Part shown: one piece after another, positions 50,944-60,384 of the stretch
Layout of the letters: each line of letters opens with the position of its first letter
Numbering within the stretch: the first letter of the stretch is position 1
Origin: Kribbella aluminosa
Lineage (GTDB): Bacteria; Actinomycetota; Actinomycetes; Propionibacteriales; Kribbellaceae
DNA: 64,000 bases
Assembly: GCF_017876295.1 (NCBI RefSeq)
Contig: NZ_JAGINT010000002.1
Location: forward strand, 2,294,001-2,358,000
Reading direction: 5' to 3'
Made by a program: the position numbers and the translations under genes
Notes under the pieces: generated by a model
The model's database searches: none
Told to the model about the DNA's origin: nothing
What the model saw: the letters and a program-made list of their open reading frames with translations, nothing else

Positions 50944-51968
50944 CAGCCGGCCCGCCCGGTCCGGATCGCGGCCAGCGGATGCCGCAGCAACTCGGTCAGC
51001 CCGGCCCCCGGCTCACGCCCGAGCAGCAGTTCGACAGCCGGCAGCCGGGAGCTGAGCCGTACGGCGACCTCGCCGATCGGCGGATGCACCGGCCCGCAGC
51101 CGGTCGCCGTCGCGACCACGGCCGCGATCGACCAGAACCGCCGGAGCTCGCCTGCCGCGTACGTCCCGGCGACGAGCCGCCGCGCGGCCGCAGCCGCACT
51201 CAGCTCACGCAACTCGGGCGCCTCCTGAGATCCGCGCCGCAGTACGACGATCAACTCCGGAGGCAACGACCTGACTCGGTGCGTCCAGGCCTGCTCGCGC
51301 CGCCCGTGCATCGCCCGGCGGCCGGTGCCGTCGAGCAGCCGCAGCGGTTCGGCCACGCCGTACGCCGTCGACCCGTCGGAGACCGCCAGGTTGTCGCAGG
51401 TCGCCCGCGAACCGTCGGCCATCGCCCGCGCGACCAGCGTGGACTTGCCCACCCCGCCAGGCCCGGCCAGCAGGACCACGACACCGCCGACCTCGACGAT
51501 CGACACGTGCAGCGGTGCGAATCCCTGCTGCAGCGCAAACCACAGCGCCGGGTAGTGCAGCAGCACCTGGCTGTTCAGCGCATTCTGCCGCGCCGGAAGC
51601 AGCCGGCCGGCGGCGGTCTCCCGGTACGACGGCCGCCACCGGCTCGCGACCCGGAGCCCGTCCGCGTCGATCGCCCACCGCTGGTCGAAGCCGGAGCCAC
51701 CGACGTTCCGCAGTACAACCTCGCCGCCGGGCGTCACCCAGACGCCGCGGGTGATCAGCTCCGCGTCGCGGATCCCGAACGGCTGCCGGGTGTTCTCGAC
51801 CGACAGGACCACGTTCGGCGGGTCGGCGGCCGCGAGCCCGGGCCGCTCCGGCCCACCCGCAGCGGCGAGAAGCGTTTCTACGACGCGCTCCGACCCGTGC
51901 ACCGCGACCCGCTGGCCGGCAGTGTGCAACAGCCCTGCGCTCATCCCTGCATTCATCTGCGCGCTCAC
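50943..51968 (-). CDS. HprK-like P-loop protein
   Basis: The GTG at 51968 overlaps the stop of the Wzz-like gene (GTGA) and gives 341 aa. The P-loop GPGGVGKST is at residues 169-177, followed by a segment with Asp that fits HPr kinase/phosphorylase C-domains (RATCDNLAVSDG near 187-198). Such HprK-like ATPases occur in many actinobacterial and proteobacterial polysaccharide loci. They lack the HPr-binding N-domain. It could phosphorylate a serine on a protein partner, unknown here. Confidence 0.78.
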   Translation of the reverse strand: MSAQMNAGMSAGLLHTAGQRVAVHGSERVVETLLAAAGGPERPGLAAADPPNVVLSVENTRQPFGIRDAELITRGVWVTPGGEVVLRNVGGSGFDQRWAIDADGLRVASRWRPSYRETAAGRLLPARQNALNSQVLLHYPALWFALQQGFAPLHVSIVEVGGVVVLLAGPGGVGKSTLVARAMADGSRATCDNLAVSDGSTAYGVAEPLRLLDGTGRRAMHGRREQAWTHRVRSLPPELIVVLRRGSQEAPELRELSAAAAARRLVAGTYAAGELRRFWSIAAVVATATGCGPVHPPIGEVAVRLSSRLPAVELLLGREPGAGLTELLRHPLAAIRTGRAG

Positions 51969-53209
51969 CGCGACCTGCCGAACCGGCGCTGCGCCGGACC
52001 GTTCACGAGGCCGAGCACCGGCCACCGGACCGCCTTCAGTACGTCGTCCAGGTCGTCCAGCCGGCGCAGCAGCACAGTGCCGGCGGACACGACGACCACC
52101 CCGGCCGTCATCTCGTCCGCGGGCGTGACCGCGGACAGTCCCGTGAAGCGGACATCGGTGAAGCCGGACAGGCCGGTGTCGTCGAGCTCGAAGACCGAGC
52201 TGTTGTCGTCATGCCCTGCGGGTTGCTTCGACGGCTGCGAGCTGTGCGACATGCCGGACAGAGCGAACAGCAGCGTGCTCACGGTGTCCTGGTCGCCCTC
52301 GTCGGCACCCATCAGTACGACCGAGTCGACACCCTGCCGACGGGCGGCCAGGGCCATGGTGTTGCGGAGCGAGCCGATTTCCTCGGTCGACTTGCCGAGC
52401 ACCGGGGCCTGCAGCAACCGGGCCAGTGCGCGGATGCCGTTGACGCGCGGACGGAACGTCTCCAGAACGGTCGCCGCCGTCAGGCCGAGGACCAGACCGA
52501 GGAGCAGCGCCAGCGCTAGCTCCGGGAGGATCGAACTCGGTTCCCGCCGGACGTCGGGCTGGTTGCTCACCAGAACCACCTGGTCCCGGGTCGCGTTGTT
52601 CGCGACCAGGGTCGCCCGCTGGCCGTTCAGTTCGCTCAGCAGCTGGTTGGCCGACTGGATCTGGACACCGAGGTCGGCGCGGGCGGTCACGTCCGCGATC
52701 CCGCGCAGCTGGGCGACCAGCTTGTCGCGACGGGCGGTGGCGTCGTCGATCTGGGTGGTCAGGGCGGCCACCGTGATCCGGTACGTCGCCTGGTCGCCCT
52801 GGTTCATGAACAGCACCACCCGCGGGGCGAGCTCGCTGACGATCCGGGCGGCCGCGAGCGCGTCGTCGTCGGTGACGCTCAGCTCGACGACCGAGGAGCC
52901 GCCGATCCGCTGCGCCGACACGTTGTTCGCCGCGAACAGGTCGACGTCCCGCGCGGCCTTGGCGGCCTGCAGCGCCGTACCGAGCAGACTCGGCGTGGTC
53001 GCCACCGCGAGCACCCGGCTGTTCATGCCCTCGGCCTCGGACGTCGACTTCGGCGAGCCGGCGATCACCTGCATGCGGATCGAGGCGATGCTCGGATCCG
53101 GCCGGTGCGCCAGCAGGACCGCGGCGCCGGCGATCGGTATCAGCACGCACACCAGGATCAGCGCGAGGTGGGCCTTGACGATCCGGCGGAACATCTCTTC
53201 GAGCGTCAT
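51965..53209 (-). CDS. Wzz-like chain-length regulator with degenerate BY-kinase domain
   Basis: The 414-aa protein has a membrane helix at 15-35 (HLALILVCVLIPIAGAAVLL), an extracellular Wzz-type coiled segment (to about 220), a second membrane helix (ELALALLLGLVLGLTAATVLE) and a cytoplasmic region. The latter looks like a bacterial tyrosine-kinase domain, but where Walker A should be it reads LMGADEGDQDTVST, without the GK(S/T), so ATP binding is doubtful. It would set chain length and link the export machinery without own kinase activity. Confidence 0.82.
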   Translation of the reverse strand: MTLEEMFRRIVKAHLALILVCVLIPIAGAAVLLAHRPDPSIASIRMQVIAGSPKSTSEAEGMNSRVLAVATTPSLLGTALQAAKAARDVDLFAANNVSAQRIGGSSVVELSVTDDDALAAARIVSELAPRVVLFMNQGDQATYRITVAALTTQIDDATARRDKLVAQLRGIADVTARADLGVQIQSANQLLSELNGQRATLVANNATRDQVVLVSNQPDVRREPSSILPELALALLLGLVLGLTAATVLETFRPRVNGIRALARLLQAPVLGKSTEEIGSLRNTMALAARRQGVDSVVLMGADEGDQDTVSTLLFALSGMSHSSQPSKQPAGHDDNSSVFELDDTGLSGFTDVRFTGLSAVTPADEMTAGVVVVSAGTVLLRRLDDLDDVLKAVRWPVLGLVNGPAQRRFGRSR

Positions 53210-53237
53210 CGCTGCGTCCTTCGTCCGTGGCCGGCCA

Positions 53238-56200
53238 TCACGGAATGACCAGCACTGTCTTGGTGGCGGAGGCAGACAGCCCGCCGGTGTCGGTGACGGT
53301 CACCTTGACCGTGTAGATACCGATCGCGTTGTAGGTGCAGCTCACACTCGAACTGGTCTGCGGCTTGACGGTTCCGCCGGCGCCGCAGCTGAAGGTGTAG
53401 GTCGCGATCGGTGTCTTGTCGACGTCGGTCGACTTCGACGCGTCCGCCTGGACGGACTGCTTGATCCTGACGATCGTCTTGTTGACGGTGAGCACCGCGG
53501 TCGGCGGCTGGTCGGCCAGGATCGTGACCTTGGCCGTCGCCCGGCTGGTCAGGCCGCCGGTGTCGAGCACGGTGACCGCCGTCGTGAAGGTGCCGGCCGT
53601 CGTGTAGGTGCAGCTGGTCGTCGCCGTCGTCAGCGCGCCGGTCGTCTGGCCGTTGCCGCAGTCGAACGTGTAGCTGGCCAGTGGCCGGCCGTCGGCGTCG
53701 GACGAAGCGGAGGCGTCGAGCACCACCGTCTGCGGCGCGTAGGCCTGCGTGGGTGTTGCCGTCAGCCGTGCCGTCGGTACGCCGTTGGGCTGTACCACGA
53801 CCGGAGCGCCGGTCCAGGTGTCGGTGCGGCCGGCGGTGTCGGTCACGACCAGGGTCGGGGTGTACGACCCGGCCGAGGTGTAGCTGCAGGTGCCGCTCGC
53901 CTGGGCGACCGTCGTACCGTTGCCACAGGCAATGAGGTACGACGCGATCGGTGCGGCCAGGCCGGCACTCGAGGTGCCGTTCACGGTCACGTCCACCGGC
54001 GCGAAGCCGGAGGCCGGCGTCACGGTCGCCCGGGCGACCGGCCCGATGTACTCGAACCCGCCGAGGTCGGCGTAGGTGACCGGTCCGGTGCCGCTGTTCG
54101 CGACCAACGGATCGTCGACCGGCGCGCTGCCGTCCTTGTCGGTGGCGCTCCAGCCGGCCGGCGAGGTGTCGGCCGCGTCGATGGCCGGGGACGTGGAGGT
54201 CAGGTGCAGGTCGCGCGTGGTGAGGTTGACGAACCGCGGATTCGCGGACTGGCCGGCCGCCTCCTGGGCGCTGCCGCTCTGGAAGGTGGCCAGCGTGGTG
54301 TAGTCCGTCCCGGACCACTCGTACAGCGGTCCGCCGGAGGTCTGGAACACCAGGTCGCGATCCAGCGTCGTGCCGGTGGTCGAGGTGCTGTCGACCCGGA
54401 TCTCGGCGACCGTCCGGGTGCTGCCGACGGCGTTGTCCGTCGTCACGTTGTCCCGGGCGAGGGCGCCGCTCGAGCCGCCCTCGAAGTTGATCCCGGCGGT
54501 GGCGTTGCCGACCACGGTGTTGCCGATCACCTGCGAGCCCGGAGCCGCGAAGTCGTCGATGCCGTGGTCGCCGTTGTCGTACACCACGTTCCGGCGGACC
54601 AGGGTCCCGGAGGCGCCGGTGTAGGACTCGATGCCCGAGTCGTCGTTGCTGTACGACAAGTTGCCGTCGACAACGGTGTTCTGCGCGGACGACGACACGT
54701 CGATACCGGCCGCGATCCGGGCCGAGAGCCGCTTGTTCCGGTACGTCGTCACGCCGGTCACGGTGTCCCGCGCGCCGCCTTGCACGCTGACGCCGTGGAA
54801 GTTGTTGTCGTGCGTGACCGAGGCGCTCAGGGTGCTGTCGGTGGTGTTGAAGAGCCGGACCCCGATGGACTGGTTCGCCGACGCCTGGATGCCGCTCAGC
54901 ATCACGTTGCCGGAGTTGTCGGCCGTGACGCCCTGGGCGCCCGACTGGGCGGTGTCGATGGTGCCGAGCGACACGCGCTGCACGGTGTCGAAGTACACGC
55001 CGCTCAGGTTGGTCTGCCGGACCGTGAAGCCGCTGACGTTCACGTCGGAGACCTGGCGGAGCAGGATGCCGAAGCTCCGGGCGCCCGCGCCGATGGTGTG
55101 TCCGGTCGCCGGGTTGGTCCCGCCGGTGTCGACGTACAGGGTCGCGGTCGGGGTGTCGTAGAACCACGTGCCGCTGGTGGTCGTCGTACTACTCGTTGCC
55201 TTGGCCAACGGTTGCCCGTCCAGGAAGACCTGAGTGGGTACCGGGGTGAAGGCGTGCTTCCAGGCGGTGGTGGTGGTCGCGGACCAGCCGGCCGCGTCGG
55301 ACACGTCGTTCGTGCCGAGGATGACGGCCGACGGTGACGTCGCGCGCAGCGTGATCGGCGCGCCGGGTTCGCCACTTGCGGTCAGCTGGACCTGCTCGCG
55401 GTACTGGCCCGCACCGACCAGGACGGTGTCGCCGGCGAGCGCCTTCTTCGTGGCGGCGCCGATCGTGCAGAACGGTGCGGTGGCGCTGCCCGGGCCGGTG
55501 TCGCTGCAGGCCGGGTTCGTCTGCTCGACGGAGTACGTCTGCAGCTGCCGGCTGCTGACGACCTCCTGCGCGCTGGCGGTGTCGGTCAGGCCCGCGGTGT
55601 CGGTAACCGTCGCGATGACCGTGAACGTACCGATGGTCGTGTACTTGTGGGTCGCCGTCGCTCCTGGCTGCGGACCGACCACGGTGCCGTCACCGAAGTC
55701 GAAGGTGTACGACGCGATACCGCTCACGTCGGCGTCGCTCGAACCGCTCGCGTCGGCCGTCACCGGCGTCGACGGCGGCACGTTCACCGCGCTGAGGTCG
55801 AGCACCATGGTCGCGTGCGGCGGGTAGTCGGTCGCCCCCGCGATCGGCTGGAACTCCAGAGCACCGCGGTCGGCGTACGCCGGGGTACCGGCGCCGGTGT
55901 CCGGCACGATCGGGTCGTCGGCCGGCGCGTTGCCGCCCTGGTCGGCGGCCACGAAGTTCGCCGGCGAGGAGTCGGCGGAGTCGACGGCGGCGGAACCGGC
56001 CTTCAGCCCGAAGTCCGCGCCGGCCGGGTTGACGAACGCCGGGTCGAGCGCGAGGCCGTGGGCCTCCTGGCCGGTCGCGGTGGCGAACGCGGTCAGCGTC
56101 TTGTAGATGATGCCGTTGACCTTGGTGGTCGGCGCGACCACGTGGTTGTAGGCCATGTCGCGATCGGCGCTGAGACCGGAGTACGAACCGGCGTCGACGT

Positions 56201-57452
56201 ACAGGTCGTACTCGGTCGCCGTGGTGCCATTGTCGACGAGCAGATTGTTGACAACCGTGGCGCCGGTCGAGTTGCCCTCGATCGAGATGCCGTCGCGCCG
56301 GTTCCCGTACGCCGTGTTGTTCAGGTACTGCACGCCGGTCGAGGTCAGGGTGTCGAAGCCGTGGTCGCCGTTGCCGTACGAGAGGTTGCGCGCGACGAGG
56401 GCGCGATGGCTGCTGCTGTAGACCTGGATCCCGCTGTCCTGGTTCTGGTACGCGACGTTGCCGATCACCCGGTTGTCCGGCGAACTGGTGTCGACGTCGA
56501 TGCCGTTCGCGGTGGCGTTCGGATTCAGCGAGACGTTGGCGTACAGCGTGTTGCCGGTCAGCAGGTTGTTCGGAGAGGTGGCCAGCCCGATCCCGTGCAG
56601 GCCGTTGTTGTGACTGCTGGACGCGGTGACCGTCACGCCGCTGGACGCGTTGAGCTTGATCCCGGTCGACAGCGCGTTGTCCACGGCCGCGGAGCGGATC
56701 GTGATCGAGCTGTTCGGGCAGGTATCGACCAGTACGCCGTTGCCGGCCGACTGGGACGTGGTGACGTGGTCGACCGTGATTCCGGACGACGACAGCAACC
56801 GCACACCGGACAGGTTGGCGCGGTCGAGTTCGAGGTTGCTGACGACAACGTTCTGCTTGCTGCTGGTGGTGACACCGAACGACTGCGCACCGGCCTCGAC
56901 CTGGTGCCCGTCTCCCGGGTTCGCGCCGCCGAGGTCGACGTACAGGACCTTGGCGGTCGTGTCGTAGAACCAGCTGTTCGGCGTGGTCGTGGTGGCGGAG
57001 GTGGCGCTGGCCAGGCGCTGGTTGTCGACGAAGACCTGCTTCGGTGCGGACGGCGGCGCGTACGGCGTGGACCAGGCCGTCGTACCGGTCGCGGTCCAGA
57101 GTGTCGCGCCGGTCAGCGACCGGGTGCCGAGCACGACGACGCCCGGAGCGTCGCCGGTGACCGTGATCGGGCCTGTGGCGGTGCCCGACGCGTTGATCGT
57201 GACCTGCTCGCGATAGGTGCCCGGGGCAACGTGCACGGTGTCGCCCGGGAGCACGGCCTTCTTGGTGCCCTGGGAGATCGTGCAGAACGGCGCCGCCTGC
57301 GTGCCGGCGCCGGTGTCGCTGCACGTCACCGTGTTGTTGACCCAGTAGCCGGTACCGGCGGCGGACGCCGGGCTGCTCGTGACGACCATCAGCAGGGCCG
57401 CGGTCATTCCGATGACCGTGCCCGCCGCAGTGTTGCGTAGCCCTTTGTGCAT
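53238..57452 (-). CDS. Secreted right-handed beta-helix/PKD repeat protein, 1404 aa
   Basis: A Sec signal peptide (about residues 1-31, ending SSPASA) is followed by two large similar modules. Each begins with a CSDTG...APFCTI Cys pair, a PGDTVHVAPGTYREQV segment, then many short repeats of the parallel beta-helix type (GNxxxxNGDHGxD, NxVxxNxxxGI). The modules end in DPAFVNP and YADRGALEF / YADLGGFEY signatures. PKD domains (FDFGDGTV and YTFDCGNG) follow. Such proteins are usually polysaccharide lyases or binding proteins; no catalytic residue set is assigned. Lying inside the polysaccharide operon suggests that the product is its substrate. Confidence 0.9.
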   Translation of the reverse strand: MHKGLRNTAAGTVIGMTAALLMVVTSSPASAAGTGYWVNNTVTCSDTGAGTQAAPFCTISQGTKKAVLPGDTVHVAPGTYREQVTINASGTATGPITVTGDAPGVVVLGTRSLTGATLWTATGTTAWSTPYAPPSAPKQVFVDNQRLASATSATTTTPNSWFYDTTAKVLYVDLGGANPGDGHQVEAGAQSFGVTTSSKQNVVVSNLELDRANLSGVRLLSSSGITVDHVTTSQSAGNGVLVDTCPNSSITIRSAAVDNALSTGIKLNASSGVTVTASSSHNNGLHGIGLATSPNNLLTGNTLYANVSLNPNATANGIDVDTSSPDNRVIGNVAYQNQDSGIQVYSSSHRALVARNLSYGNGDHGFDTLTSTGVQYLNNTAYGNRRDGISIEGNSTGATVVNNLLVDNGTTATEYDLYVDAGSYSGLSADRDMAYNHVVAPTTKVNGIIYKTLTAFATATGQEAHGLALDPAFVNPAGADFGLKAGSAAVDSADSSPANFVAADQGGNAPADDPIVPDTGAGTPAYADRGALEFQPIAGATDYPPHATMVLDLSAVNVPPSTPVTADASGSSDADVSGIASYTFDFGDGTVVGPQPGATATHKYTTIGTFTVIATVTDTAGLTDTASAQEVVSSRQLQTYSVEQTNPACSDTGPGSATAPFCTIGAATKKALAGDTVLVGAGQYREQVQLTASGEPGAPITLRATSPSAVILGTNDVSDAAGWSATTTTAWKHAFTPVPTQVFLDGQPLAKATSSTTTTSGTWFYDTPTATLYVDTGGTNPATGHTIGAGARSFGILLRQVSDVNVSGFTVRQTNLSGVYFDTVQRVSLGTIDTAQSGAQGVTADNSGNVMLSGIQASANQSIGVRLFNTTDSTLSASVTHDNNFHGVSVQGGARDTVTGVTTYRNKRLSARIAAGIDVSSSAQNTVVDGNLSYSNDDSGIESYTGASGTLVRRNVVYDNGDHGIDDFAAPGSQVIGNTVVGNATAGINFEGGSSGALARDNVTTDNAVGSTRTVAEIRVDSTSTTGTTLDRDLVFQTSGGPLYEWSGTDYTTLATFQSGSAQEAAGQSANPRFVNLTTRDLHLTSTSPAIDAADTSPAGWSATDKDGSAPVDDPLVANSGTGPVTYADLGGFEYIGPVARATVTPASGFAPVDVTVNGTSSAGLAAPIASYLIACGNGTTVAQASGTCSYTSAGSYTPTLVVTDTAGRTDTWTGAPVVVQPNGVPTARLTATPTQAYAPQTVVLDASASSDADGRPLASYTFDCGNGQTTGALTTATTSCTYTTAGTFTTAVTVLDTGGLTSRATAKVTILADQPPTAVLTVNKTIVRIKQSVQADASKSTDVDKTPIATYTFSCGAGGTVKPQTSSSVSCTYNAIGIYTVKVTVTDTGGLSASATKTVLVIP

Positions 57453-57467
57453 TGTTCTCTCCGAACG

Positions 57468-58928
57468 TCAGTGCAGAACTGCGACAGGTCGCATCCGCGC
57501 GACCGGCCGGACCAGGCCGTGGCGGACGAGGACGTCGAGGGCCGCGTTCACACCGCGGTCGTCGAAGTGGTGAGCGTCGGTGGGTGCGCCGTCGTCGTAC
57601 CGGTAGCGCAGCGTTTTCCGTTTGAGCGGGTCGTCGCCGGAGATACCGCGGGCCACCAGGTCGGAGACCACGGTGCCGGCGCCGTGACAGGCGGAGTACA
57701 GGCTGGTCGCGGCGCGGTCACCGGCCACGGCCAGGTAGCTCGAGGTGCGATGGGTGCCGGGCAGCAGGACGGCCTGGCCGGTCTCCGCGAACGTCGTCCC
57801 CGGGGTCATCATCGAGGCCGGGAAGGCCCGGCAGGAGTTGTGCCGGTGCACGACGCCGGTCCGGTCGCCGACCGGTTCCTCGTAGATGCTGTTGTGCGGC
57901 GAGTCGACGACCAGCCGGCCGACGGCGCCGCCGAACGAGTCGGCCGCGATCCGGCGCAGCGCGGCGTACGTCGCGGTCCGGAACGCGAACCCGTAGTTCA
58001 TCGCGGCCGCGGTCGCGAGCATCAGCCGCTGGCCCTCGTCACTGGCCAGCGGAAGCGGCGTACAGCCGGCGGTGAAGTACAGCCCGAGCCGGGCGCGCAA
58101 CTGCGCGAAGGACCGTGCCGAGCGGAGGTGGAACCACGGCTTCAGCGCGGCGTTCACGGCCTTGATCTGTGCCGGGTAGTCCTTGCGGCGGAAGAACAGC
58201 CGGCCGATCTCGCCGGTGAACACCCCGCCACCGCCGTGGTACTGGATGGTCAGCTGCCCCTCGGCGACGCCGAGTTTCGCGGCCCGCTCCGGGTCCAGGA
58301 TCTCCTCGACCCGCTGGAGCTCGACGAAATGGTTGGACGGGCCAATGGTGCCGAAGCGGTACCGGGCCAGCTGGAACGCGACCCCGGGCAGCTCGGCCCG
58401 CAACCGGTCGAGGCCGCCGTACCGCTCGAGGTCGATCCGGCCGCCCTCCTCGATCCGCTCCAGGTCCGCCGCCGGGGCGTCCCAGCGCTCGACGCTGAAC
58501 TCGGAGCCGGCGCCGACCGCCCGGAGCACCTCCTGGCGGCTGAGCTCGGCGGTGCCGCGGGTCGGGTACGGGTAGCGTTCCCGGACCGCCCGCATGAACA
58601 CGTCGACGGCCTTCTCGTCCGGTACGTCGGAGTCGACCGCGATCAGCGCCATCCCGCAGTTCACCGAGGAGCTGGTCAGCTCCGGACGGACGGTGCCGCG
58701 GGTCGCGACCGCGACACTCGACGGCAGCTCCATCTTCGACTTGTGGTGGAAGTCCGGCAGGACCACCGGTGGCGCCGCCAGGTCCGCGCCCTCGACACGA
58801 TGTCCGAGCGCCGAGATCGGCGCCCGGCCCGCGGGAAGCAGGGTGGGGTCATCGAAGACCGTCGGGGGGATGGTGACGGTACCGTCGAGGACGCGGACGT
58901 CCGGTGGCGGGCTGGCCTCAGTGGTCAT
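57468..58928 (-). CDS. Divergent RtcB-family protein
   Basis: The 486-aa protein carries the main RtcB motifs: SSSVNCGMALI (Cys91, metal ligand), GTIGPSNHFVELQ, IQYHGGGG, SPHNSIYEE, HRHNSCRAFP, LLPGTHRTSSYLAVAG and SLYSACHGAG. The last His is the residue that receives GMP in true RtcB RNA ligases. The Asp of the DxxCG motif is replaced by Ser, and the final Arg of HGAGR by Thr. RtcB joins RNA 3'-phosphate and 5'-OH ends. In this polysaccharide operon a role in repair or an unrelated metal-nucleotidyl reaction is possible. Its start overlaps the CapD-like gene by 11 bp. Confidence 0.82.
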   Translation of the reverse strand: MTTEASPPPDVRVLDGTVTIPPTVFDDPTLLPAGRAPISALGHRVEGADLAAPPVVLPDFHHKSKMELPSSVAVATRGTVRPELTSSSVNCGMALIAVDSDVPDEKAVDVFMRAVRERYPYPTRGTAELSRQEVLRAVGAGSEFSVERWDAPAADLERIEEGGRIDLERYGGLDRLRAELPGVAFQLARYRFGTIGPSNHFVELQRVEEILDPERAAKLGVAEGQLTIQYHGGGGVFTGEIGRLFFRRKDYPAQIKAVNAALKPWFHLRSARSFAQLRARLGLYFTAGCTPLPLASDEGQRLMLATAAAMNYGFAFRTATYAALRRIAADSFGGAVGRLVVDSPHNSIYEEPVGDRTGVVHRHNSCRAFPASMMTPGTTFAETGQAVLLPGTHRTSSYLAVAGDRAATSLYSACHGAGTVVSDLVARGISGDDPLKRKTLRYRYDDGAPTDAHHFDDRGVNAALDVLVRHGLVRPVARMRPVAVLH

Positions 58929-60384
58929 GCTCTACTCGCAGCCTGTTCGTCGTCGGGCGGTACTCCGGGACCAGCCGGCACAGGTGCCGGAACACCTCGT
59001 CGGGCCGGTTGTGCGCGGCCGCGTCGTACAGCTCGCGCAGCCCGGCCCGGAACCCGGCCGGCGGTGGCGGCGCGACGGTCATCGAGATCCGCGGGTGATC
59101 GGTCGGGGTGGCTTCCTCGCCGGCGCCGAACAGCTCCTCGGTGAGCTTCTCGCCGGGCCGCAGCCCGGTGTACCGGAAGTCGACGTCGCGGACGTTCAGC
59201 AGACCGGCGAAGTTCCGGACCAGGTCCACGATCCGCACCGGTTCGCCCATGTCGAGCACGTACGTCGCGGAGCCGTGCGACATCCGGGCCGCCTCCAGGA
59301 CCAGCCCGACCGCCTCCTCGATCGTCATGAAGAACCGGCTGATGTCGGGATGCGTGATCGTCACCGGTAGGCCGCTGGCGAGCTGGTCGCGGACCACGTG
59401 CAGCAGCGAACCGCGGCTGCCGAGCACGTTCCCGAACCGCACCGCGGTCAGCACCGTCGTGGCCGGCTGCTGCGACTCCAGGATCAGCTCCGCCAGCCGT
59501 TTGGTTGCCCCGAGCACCGATGTCGGGTTCGCGGCCTTGTCGGTGGAGATCAGCACGAACTGTTCGACGTCGTGGGCGACGGCCGCCTCGACCAGGTTCT
59601 GGGTGCCGAGGACGTTCGACTTCACCCCCTCGCAGGGATGCCGCTCCAGGACCGGCAGGTGCTTCAGCGCCGCCGCATGGAAGACGATCTGCGGGCGGTG
59701 GTCGCGGAACAGCTGGTACAGCCGCTCGCTGTCGCGGATGTCGGCGACCACGGTGTTCTCGGTGTCCAGCAGCGCCTCGCCCCACAGCTCGAGATGGCTG
59801 CGGTGCAGGTTGGACTCGTCGTGGTCGAGCATGATCAGCTGCTCGGGACCGAAGCCGTGGACCTGGCGGCACAGTTCACTGCCGATCGAGCCGCCCGCGC
59901 CGGTGACCAGCACCCGCTTGCCGGCGATCGCGTCCCGGGCATGCCGGCTGACGACGTGCATCTCGGGCCGCCCGATCAGCGGGCCGACCTGCAGGGCCTG
60001 CATGTCGGTGCCGGCGATCTGCCGTTGCAGTGCGGACAGGAACGGCGGCAGGTGCAGCACGGTCGCGCCCAGGGCGGCCGCGCGCAGGCCGAGCTGCCTC
60101 ACCTCGTGTGCAGGCATCGACGGGATGGCGACCACCACGACGTCGACCCGGCTGCGTTCGAGGACCTTCTCCAGGTCGGCCAGAGTGCCGAGGACCCGGC
60201 GCCCGCCGTACCGGCGGCCCCGCTTGGTGGTGTCGTCGTCCAGGAACCCGACCGGCTCCAGGCCGAACGAGCTGACCCGGTGCAGGTCGCGGGCCAGCGC
60301 GACCCCGGCCTCACCGGCGCCGACGACGACGGTCCGCAGCAGCAGGCTCCTGTCGCTGTTCTGTAACAGCAGAGGCTGAGTCAT
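58918..60384 (-). CDS. CapD/WbpM-type nucleotide-sugar dehydratase/epimerase
   Basis: The ATG at 60384 (MTQPLLLQNS) has AGGAAAGGG upstream and gives 488 aa. Two Rossmann domains are present: GAGEAG at 22-27 and TGAGGSIG at 161-168, the second followed by ISTDKAANPTSVLGATKR. The last motif is the active site of 4,6-dehydratases acting on UDP-GlcNAc; here the Tyr/Met before GATK is Leu. The four N-terminal membrane helices of WbpM/PglF are missing, so it is soluble. With the DegT enzyme upstream it would make a 4-amino or 4-keto sugar. Confidence 0.88.
   Translation of the reverse strand: MTQPLLLQNSDRSLLLRTVVVGAGEAGVALARDLHRVSSFGLEPVGFLDDDTTKRGRRYGGRRVLGTLADLEKVLERSRVDVVVVAIPSMPAHEVRQLGLRAAALGATVLHLPPFLSALQRQIAGTDMQALQVGPLIGRPEMHVVSRHARDAIAGKRVLVTGAGGSIGSELCRQVHGFGPEQLIMLDHDESNLHRSHLELWGEALLDTENTVVADIRDSERLYQLFRDHRPQIVFHAAALKHLPVLERHPCEGVKSNVLGTQNLVEAAVAHDVEQFVLISTDKAANPTSVLGATKRLAELILESQQPATTVLTAVRFGNVLGSRGSLLHVVRDQLASGLPVTITHPDISRFFMTIEEAVGLVLEAARMSHGSATYVLDMGEPVRIVDLVRNFAGLLNVRDVDFRYTGLRPGEKLTEELFGAGEEATPTDHPRISMTVAPPPPAGFRAGLRELYDAAAHNRPDEVFRHLCRLVPEYRPTTNRLRVEHDH

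Noticed and set aside
50979..55337. 1452-codon plus-strand frame across the polysaccharide locus
   Set aside because: It spans four well-supported minus-strand genes and is an antisense artefact.
53238..57452. CRISPR-like or satellite repeats in the beta-helix gene
   Set aside because: Repeats are at protein level with diverged DNA; no constant spacer-repeat pattern exists in the window.
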